Positions 24,501 to 33,500 of a stretch of DNA of 64,000 nt are shown here, one piece after another (position 1 is the first letter of the stretch; every line of letters begins with the position of its first letter). Position numbers and translations under genes: made by a program. The notes under the pieces were generated by a model. It was given only the letters and a program-made list of their open reading frames with translations. It was not told where the DNA came from and made no database searches. The stretch is from Ottelia alismoides (taxonomy: Eukaryota; Streptophyta; Magnoliopsida; Alismatales; Hydrocharitaceae), in the NCBI GenBank assembly GCA_037367405.1, contig JAZKJV010009625.1, forward strand, positions 744,001-808,000, read 5' to 3'.

Positions 24501-27500
24501 GGCTGACATCGCAGAGAAGGGGGCCGCTTGCCGGCGGCGTGCATAGGAGGGGGGCGGCATGTAGGATTGGGTTTTCAGGTGGGATGATACAGGAACCCCG
24601 GACTAGGATCGTTGTTCCGATACCATGTTGGAGAAAATGAATTTCTTGATATTCATACGACCCATGGGCTCTCTTATATAGGAGAAAAGCCCTTGGGTAA
24701 AAAGCACAAGAAGTACAAGAAGAAATGAAATAGAAAAAATAACACCAAAGATATATAATAATCTCAACACTTTAAATATCTCATATCATTTATAGACTTA
24801 GCTCCATAATTTATATCATGCTTGCCTAATTATCTCCAACATGCCTAGATCAATGTTACAAGTCTCGGCATTAAATTGTTCTTTTCAGTTTTAAGAAGAA
24901 AATAATTGTCTCTGCATATTGCTGAATAATCTTGATGTGTCTTTCTCCTCATCTTCTTTTCCAAAATAAATATCCCTCGCATGTTCAACTCTCCGCTAAT
25001 TGTTAGGATGTGTTTGGTACGCGGGTTAGGGTGGGTTAAATTAGTGGAAGGTAACCTATTTTTGTATTTTGGTGTTTGGATAGACTGTTAGATTGGGGGT
25101 GGGTTTGTTGTGTTGTGATTGTATTGAACTTTGGAAAAATGAGTAGTTATTGTGATGTGATTGTATTAAAGTTTGGAAAAGTGAGTAGAAGTTGAGTAGT
25201 TTTTAATTTTTATATGAAATGATGGTATAATATATTATTTTTTGATGGAGTGGATAAAAGAAAATTAATTTATTTAATGTATTAAAAATGAGAAAATGTA
25301 GGCCCACATTGGAGAGAGAAAAAGTGGGTTAAGGACCCCCCAAGCCGAACATTACCTTGGTCCGTAACAAAGTATCATGGCCAAGCCCCCTGGTCAGATA
25401 AGCTCACAGCTTAGATGCATAGCCAAAAGAAATGTTCTGAGAAGCTAATATAGTCTCATATGTGATGGTTTGGAGCACTGCAACAGTAGTTATTGATTGC
25501 TGTGGACCCAGTTGGATCTGATCTTGATTATTTTAGCCCCAATTATCCTAATTTTATAACCGATCAGTTCCAATAAACAGTAGAGAAGTTTATCGCCAAT
25601 CAGTTCCAGTTATCAGAAGAGGAAGGCAATATAGACTGCGTTTCTTCAGATATGATCCTATCCTTTTAATGGTACTCGCCATTTTTTATTTTGGGAAGGA
25701 AATTTCTGCTTATGATTGTGGAATCTATTCAACAATACTGATCTCTACCTAGAGAGGCAAGTTAGTAAGTATAAACTGGATCCAATCCAAGAATCTGTTG
25801 GTGAAAGGATGACGTGATGCGGGTAAAGAGTCCAGGGTAGGAATGTGGAGGGTTTGTGGCAATGGATACATGAGTGAGGTGATAATGGGTATATTTCAAG
25901 CCATCTGCAAGTATCATATTCTCTTTTAGTGGCCTCAACATTTAGTGTTTGTAAAATAATCTTCATCACACTAGTATATTAACCTTCAATCTATCTATGG
26001 GGTTACCTACCATAACCGAATCAATCAAGCATTTTCCCACATTAAGTGAGGAATATTGTTGTTATTTGGCGAAGCAAGAAAATGCCTGAAGATTGGAGGA
26101 GTATTGTGGTGCCTCTTTATAAGAATAAAGGAGACATTCAAAATTGTTCTAATTACAGAGGTATCAAGCTGATGAGTCACACTATGGGCATGTTTGGTTG
26201 CAGGGTTGGGAAGGGTTGGGTTGGCCCAATCCTTCCCAACCCTCCAACCAAATAGTCCAATCCTCCTCACAGTTTACTATTCACAAGGGTACCCCCTGCC
26301 CAACCCAACCCCGCCCAACCCTGCAACCAAACAGGCCCTATGAAAATTCGAGAACGTGTGATCGAAAGAAGGTTGGGCAAGTTTCTAACGTAAAAGAAAA
26401 CTAATTCGGATTCATACCAGGTCACTCAACTATTAAAGCCATCCATTTGCTGAGGAGAACGATGGAGATTTATAGAGCTAAAAGAAAGAACCTCCATATG
26501 ATCTTTATTGATTTGGAGAAGGCTTATGATTTTGTCCCACGAGAGATATTATGGAGAGTTTTGGAGAAGAGACAAGTACATGTCCAATACATTAACCTCA
26601 TAAAGGACATGTATGATAGGGCTTTATCTTGTGTAAGGATCCCGTCTAGGAAGACTGGCTATTTTGACATCAACATTGGTTTACATCAAGGTTCAGCTTT
26701 GAGTCCATTTCTTTTTAGTTTTATTATGGACGAGTTGACAAGTTACATTCAAGATGAGTTACCTTGGTGCATGTTATTTGCTGATGATATTTTGTTGATT
26801 GACGAGACTAGAGATGGAGTAAATGAGAAGCTTGAGGTTTGGAGACATGAGCTGGAGAGTAAAGGATTTCGTATAAGTAGGGCTAAGACGGAATATATGG
26901 AGTGCACCTTTGATGGAAGCAATGGTGAATGAATCGAGGTGAAGATTGGTGATGATAACATTCGGAAGAGAGATTATTTTAGATATATGGGATCCATTTT
27001 GCAACATGATGGGGAAATTGGTGGAGATGTTATTAATAGAATAAATGCAGGATGGCTAAAGTGGAGAGGAGCATCTGTTGTTCTCTGTGATAAGAAAATT
27101 CCTTAAAAAATTAAAGGAAAGTTTTACAAAGCAGTTGTGAGATCTGCTATGCTCTATGGATTTGAATGTTGGCCTGTGAACCATAGACATGTGCAGAGAA
27201 TGGTTGTAACAGAAATGAAAATGCTAAGGTGGATGTGTGGACACACACGTAAGGATCGGATTCGGAATGATGCAATCAGAAAGAAAGTTGGTGTAGCTTC
27301 GATCAAGGATAAGATGCGAGAAAACCGCTTAAGATGGTTTGGTCATTTGTAAAGAAGATCAGTTGATGCACCGGTTAGGACATGCGAGTGTTGGGATGTT
27401 GAGCCGGTAAAGAGAGGGCGAGGATGGCCCAAGAAGTGTTGGAAAGAAACTATACGAAGGGGTCTTAGTTTTATGGATATAAGCCCGGGATTGACCCAAT

Positions 27501-30500
27501 ATAGATCTGAATGAAGGCGAAGAATCCATGTAACCGATCCTACTTAATTGTGGAAAAAGGCATTGTTGTTGTTGTTGTTGTAAGTGAGGTATATTGTGTG
27601 ATTACATGCATTTAAAAGCATAGCGGCCTAAGAAAATACCACATGTTAAACCCTGTGAAACTCGATCCTTATAAAATCAACCCTGTTCAGTGGTCCTTAA
27701 GCAGGTTGTCCTATCCGATATTTCCTTTCTTCTCTTGAAGTCTGCTTCAGCCAACCTCAGGGAAGATCCTTGATGCAGATCTTACACAGTGCAAATGACT
27801 GCAAAAGTTGCTACTTTAAGCAGCTTCATGTACACGTCTATCCGTTCTATTGACAACTATCGAGTAGATTTGGATTTGGAAAAGCTTTGATACTAACTGG
27901 GAGTTTACTAGACTTAATCTATCCATAGGTAAAGTTACTTTTGCATTTTTTTTTGAGAAACAGTGGGATGGGCCTCCTTGAAAGGGCCATCAAAAAATAT
28001 ATTAATAATAAAATAGATAATTACACCTGCCAGGAATCTAAAAGGACCCCAGCATGCCCAAGTACATTTTCAGGATAAAATCTCGACCCCTCAAAAACCA
28101 CACTTTTTCTGTTCAACCAGATGCATCAGACAGCCATGCAAATCTTCTGTCTTCCTAGCTCAGATCTTGCCCACCTCCTGCACGAATCCCAGAACATGTC
28201 TTTGCTAGCATAATCAAGGGCTGAAACCGACAATCTTTGCCAAACTTCAACTGAGCCAGAGCATTCAAAAAATAAATGATCCACGTCTTCCTGAGATACC
28301 CCACACCTACTGCACAGATCCACGCTCCCAGAGAAGAGTCTCGCTCTCCTCGCCGCCGTCCTCAAGTCTTGATAAATAGCAGTTAGAATTTGCTTTATAA
28401 AGGTCGCACGTCATTGCATCTGGAAATGGAGTGTACTCGTGAAATCTTTCACGGGCAGTTTTATTTATTACATAGGTTCTTCCCGCAAAATTTTTTTATT
28501 TTTTTACTAAATATCACCGTGTATATTCATCTATATATCCCTCCAATATACCATTCGAATTTCGTCAGAAAGGGAGGCTCCTATGCCCTCCATCTAGAAC
28601 AGGTCGATTACAATAATGTTTAGTGTAGAACGGCCTTTGACCAAGTGCTCAAGAACCGTCGCCCGATCCGGGGGGCGGTAGTTGCGGCGTGGCCGGGTCT
28701 TTGGGAAGGCCGTAACCGTCGGGCGTGGGGGAGGGGGCGGACTTGGCGAGGGGATGAACACGCCCCTATATATAGATCTACCTCCGACGGGAGGAGAACA
28801 ACATCTGTGAACAACCTCGCCATAGGGAGCCCTCTCCCATCTCCATCAATATCTCTCTCGTTCTCTCGCAGCCAACGCAAAGGGCATACCTTAGGGAGAT
28901 CCTTGACTGGTATCAGAGCTCCATCACCGCTCCTTGTAGCTTTACCGGTTCGAGCATCCTCGCCGCCGCCACCACCGGCGCAACTCGCCATCTTTTTCTG
29001 GCCGCCACTGCCGCTCGAGTCGTGCTCTAACAAAACCCTAGCACGGGTTTCACGAAATGTACCTTTTTTAATTTTTTAATGCGGTACTGAAAGGCTGCAC
29101 CTCTGGGCATTTTTTCTTTACCCTTCAGATGCACGTGACTCTGCCTTTTAAAAAAAGTTATTATATACAAGTTGGAAAGCCTGTTGCTTACCACGTTTTT
29201 TTAAATTTTTTTAACGTTTTTTCCTTTCAACGTGATTCTATCAATTTCTTTTTGAAAACTTTTTTTATATAAGATTGTTTTTATCCTATTGATGTGTTAT
29301 AAAAAAAACTTTTAATTTCCTTTGCATACGTCAACTTGTCCATCTTAAATTTTTTTGGACACGAATCAATTGCATATGTGGGTTACCAATCTAAAAAAAA
29401 GGATAAGTTCATTTCTTCTTGTTTAAAAATAGAGTTTAATATTTAAAAAAAACACAAGTATTAATTGCAAACTTTGTTTGTTTAAATTAAAAGGGGTTAT
29501 CATTGTCTCATCCAAATTGCATTCTTCTTTAAAACCGTCAAAACATATGTGATACTTTAATTAAAGTATAATTAACACTGACCACTTGCTAATAAGTTTC
29601 TTTTACACGTGCTTGTTGACTAAATTAAAAGTTAAGTTTTTTTGAAACTATCATTGAATAGAAATATTTTTTTGTCTAAGTTTTTTTTGTTGAATACTCT
29701 TATTAAAATATTTTGCTATATTTTTTTTCTTCATTGAATTAAAATCTGGTGTTTGATTAATTAACTCACACTTTTAACAGTTATTGTTCGTTGTTTTGTA
29801 TTGCATTAAGTTTTTTAAGGGTGGTAGCTAAAATCATGGGATCAAATTTTGCCGAAATTCGGCCGAATTTCGGTCGAATTTCGGTTTCGGTGGGTGACCG
29901 AAATTCGACCGAAATGGCCTATATCGGCCGATATTTGGGTGCCCTAGTTCAAAAACCAACCGAAATGACCGAAATTTCGGTCGAATTTCGACCGAAATTC
30001 GACCGAAATTTCGTTTCGGTCAGTCACCGAAACGAAACCGACTTCCGACATTTAAGGCCTTGGCTAAAATTGCTATTAAGTTGATCTTTTTTTAAAAAAT
30101 CTTAGAAGTATTGTAAGTTAGACCTCTAGTTTTTCTTTAAAAGTATTTTTACAAAATTGTTTAATCGTATTCCAACCTTATTTATTAGATTAACCAAAGA
30201 AATATGACAGGCAAGACAATTGCCACTGAGGTGGGGAAAATAGAGTACCTTAACGATACTAATTACGAGTTGTGGAGTAGGAAGATCTATTATGGCCTAT
30301 TGCACGATAGCATACACTCCATCATAGATAAACCCGACCCAACCTTATCTGAGAATCCAACTATGGAGGAAATTAGGTCCCGCGAACAGTGGGAGAAAAC
30401 AGATAATAGAGCTAGGAGCTTTATGCTGACACACATGGATCTGAACCTGATTCGGGTCTTTGAGTCCTGCGAATTAGCTTACGAGCTCTGGACCGCGGTT

Positions 30501-33500
30501 AAGGAGAAATATCACTCCAAATCCGAAGTGAGCGTCCAGCTTCTTCTACACAAGTACAACTCGTGTAGAATGAAGGAATCTGAAAGCGTCCTCGAGCACA
30601 TGAACAAGATGATCGTGATGGCCAAGGATCTTGCGGCTGTTGATTGCGCGATTCCGGAGAGGATGCAGATCGCAACCATACTAAGAAGTCTCCCACCGTC
30701 TTTCGACATGGTTGCCACATCTCTGAGAATGAATGGCAACATTAAGTCGGTGACGGACCTACCTGCACAGTTGGCAATTGAGCAAGACCTCTCTGAGCAA
30801 AGATCGAAAGTTGAGATCTTTGAGGTCGAGGAGGAAGAAGAAGCAAATACTGTACACGTAAAGAAAAGGCTAGGCCCCTCCAAGGCGAATTTCAAGGGAA
30901 AGAGTGGGAAATACCCACGCGGCTCTTGCTACGGTTGTGGCAAATATGGTCATTTCAAGGTCAATTGCCCCAGCAAGAAGAAGTCAGGAAATTCTAAAAT
31001 GCTTGAAAACAAAGGCAAGAAGAAAATGGAATTCGTGGTTATCGTGGAATGCAACTCCGTCATCACGGACAGTGATGGATGGTGGATCGACTCTGGAGCA
31101 ACCAGACACATCGCCAAGACGAAGGAAGGCCTGGTGGACTTCAAGGAGCTGAGCAAAGGCGAACAGAGGATCTTCATGGGGAACAACACCTACCTGGACG
31201 TGGAAGGTGTTGGGACATACAGACTTGACCTGGGAGATAGCATTATGGTACTGAATGATGTATTATATGCCCCAGGGATATGTCGGAACCTGATATTTGT
31301 CCCAGTGCTGCTCAAGAAAGACTTCGAAGTTAGGTTTTATAATAAGCGTGTGTCAATAGGCTAGAATAAGAAGGTCTATGCGATGAGAAAGTTTGTGCCC
31401 GAGCATGACCTGTTCTGTCTTCCTGTAATAAATTCTAGTGAATCAATGAATGTCGCTTCTGATTATTCCTTGTGCTTTTTGTCTGATTATGATTTGGGCC
31501 CATGCGACTAGGTCATCTAGGAAATTCTAAGATTGATCAAATGATTAAGGAAAATTTATTGCCTAAGATCACGGGTGCAAGGACATTGTCCTGCAAACAC
31601 TGTCTGACCGGTAAAATGACGAGAAAACCCTTCTCAATCGGAATTCGGTCAACAGAGTTACTAGGTTTGATCCATTCAGATATATGTGGACCACTGAGCG
31701 TCAACATACATAGAAATAAGGAATACCTTATAACATTAATTGATGACTAATCGAAGTTCTCCTATGTCTATCTCTTAGGAAGAAAGTCGGAAGCACTTGA
31801 AACATTTAAGAGATATAAGACGGAAGTGGAGACAAGATTGGGAAAACCAATCAAGACTCTTAGGACAGATAGAGGTGGGGAATATACCTCAAAGGAGTTT
31901 GAGGATTACTGTATTCAAGCAGATATTCGTAGGCAGACTACAATGCCCTATACACCACAGCAGAATGGTGTAGCAGAAAGAAAGAATCGAACCTTGATGA
32001 ATGCAGTAAGGTGTATGCTTTCACACTCAGGACTCTCCAAGAAATTCTGGGGAGAGGCAGTGTTGACTGCGAACTATGTACAGAATAGGATTCCCACCAA
32101 GTCCATAGAATCAACGCCATATGAAATATGGAATGGCAGAAAGCCCGAGTTGGGCCATCTCCGGAAATGTGGATGTATAGCACATGTTCTGGTACCAAGT
32201 CAGCTTAGAGACAAGCTAGACTTCAGGACATTAAAGTGCAAATTTATTGGATATAGCAAAAATTCTAAAGGATATAGGTTCTTCCATGAAACCAAAGGTC
32301 TAATCGAAAGTCGTGATGCAACTTTTCTTGAAATTCATCAAGAAAAGGAGCATGAAGTAGAGGAATCAGATCCTCTGATTGTCTTACAGGACAATGAAGA
32401 CGACTTTAGCATTAGACAAGAACTTGAGGATGATATCGATCATCCAAATGTAGAGAATGAACCTGTGGAACATGATGATCCTTTAGAGGAAGTGGGTGGA
32501 CCCACACAACCCACGAGTATAATTGGCAACAAGAGACCCAGAACACGGCCCGCGTGGATGGAAGATTACCATTTCTATGGATGCGAGGCGTCGTGCTACA
32601 CCGTAGATGAGGATGTCACGGATTGTACAGATCCCATATCCTTTGATGAAGCTATGGCTTCATCTGAGTCAGAATCATGGTCGACCGCCACGAGAGATGA
32701 GTTGGACTCAATCGAGCGAAACGGTGTTTGGGAATTATGTGATTTGCCAGAAGGTAGGCAATCCATAGGATGTAAGTGGGTATTCAAGAAAAAGTACCAA
32801 ATTGACGGTACTGTTGACAAATACAAAGCCAGATTAGTTGCCAAGGGTTATACTTAGCAAGCTGGAATAGATTTCCAGGAAACATACTCTCCAGTGGCTA
32901 AGTTTGCATCGATTCGGATGATCTTAGCCATAGTCTCATATATGGATTTGGAATTATTCCAAATGGATGTGAAGACGACCTTCCTTAATGGAGAATTAAA
33001 GGATGAGATTTATATGCGACAACCTGAGGGATCTCAGGTTGAAGGTCAGGAGAAAAATGTTTACAAGTTAAGAAAGTCATTATATGGCTTGAAACAGTCT
33101 TCACGACAATGGTGTCTCAAATTTCATGAGAAAGTTATTCAATTTGGTTTTGTTTCAAATAAATTGGATAATTGTGTGTATGTCATGACGAGTGGGAGCA
33201 GGTTTGCAATCATGTCATTGTATATAGATGACATTCTGCTTGCAGGTAATGACATACAAATGCTCAATGAAATTAAACAGAAATTGAGCAATGAATTTGA
33301 GATGAAGGACATGGGCAAAGCATCCTATGTTCTTGGAATTCAAATAACAAGAGATAGGAACTCAAGGACATTAAGCCTTAGTCAGGAAAGATATTTGCAT
33401 ACTGTATTAAGGAGATTTGGAATGCAGAACAGCACTCCAGCTCCAACACCACTTGTGATGGGAAAGAGACTCAGTAAGAGTCAGTGTCACGGAAAGGGGC

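Larger units (their letters stand above)
16351..24769 (-). mobile_element. Copia LTR retrotransposon, minus strand, with two nested insertions
   Basis: It is bounded by 145- and 144-bp LTRs and flanked by near-identical repeats CTTAA (16346-16350) and CTTTA (24770-24774). From right to left it reads gag, protease remnant, integrase, RT and RNase H, then a polypurine tract next to the left LTR. The PBS at 24613-24625 reads TGGTATCGGAAC on the minus strand, a variant of the usual sequence. A non-autonomous LTR element (17643-20378) splits RT, and a hAT MITE (22955-23739) splits gag. Removing both leaves about 4.9 kb, a normal Copia length. Confidence 0.9.
26060..27580 (+). mobile_element. RTE-clade LINE, 5'-truncated, with target duplication
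   Basis: It starts in the middle of the RT domain and ends in (TTG)n at 27564-27580, the usual tail of plant RTE elements. A 17-base duplication, TAAGTGAGG[A/T]ATATTGT, flanks it (26043-26059 and 27581-27597, 16 of 17). Protein blocks run in order: [18 protein letters not shown], the RT core, [19 protein letters not shown] and RLRWFGHL. A 153-bp MITE splits it at 26186. Confidence 0.9.

Noticed and set aside
28620..29079. 137- and 144-codon ORFs on opposite strands
   Set aside because: They overlie the 5' LTR and PBS of the loop Copia and repeat in the 3' LTR, so they are not genes.
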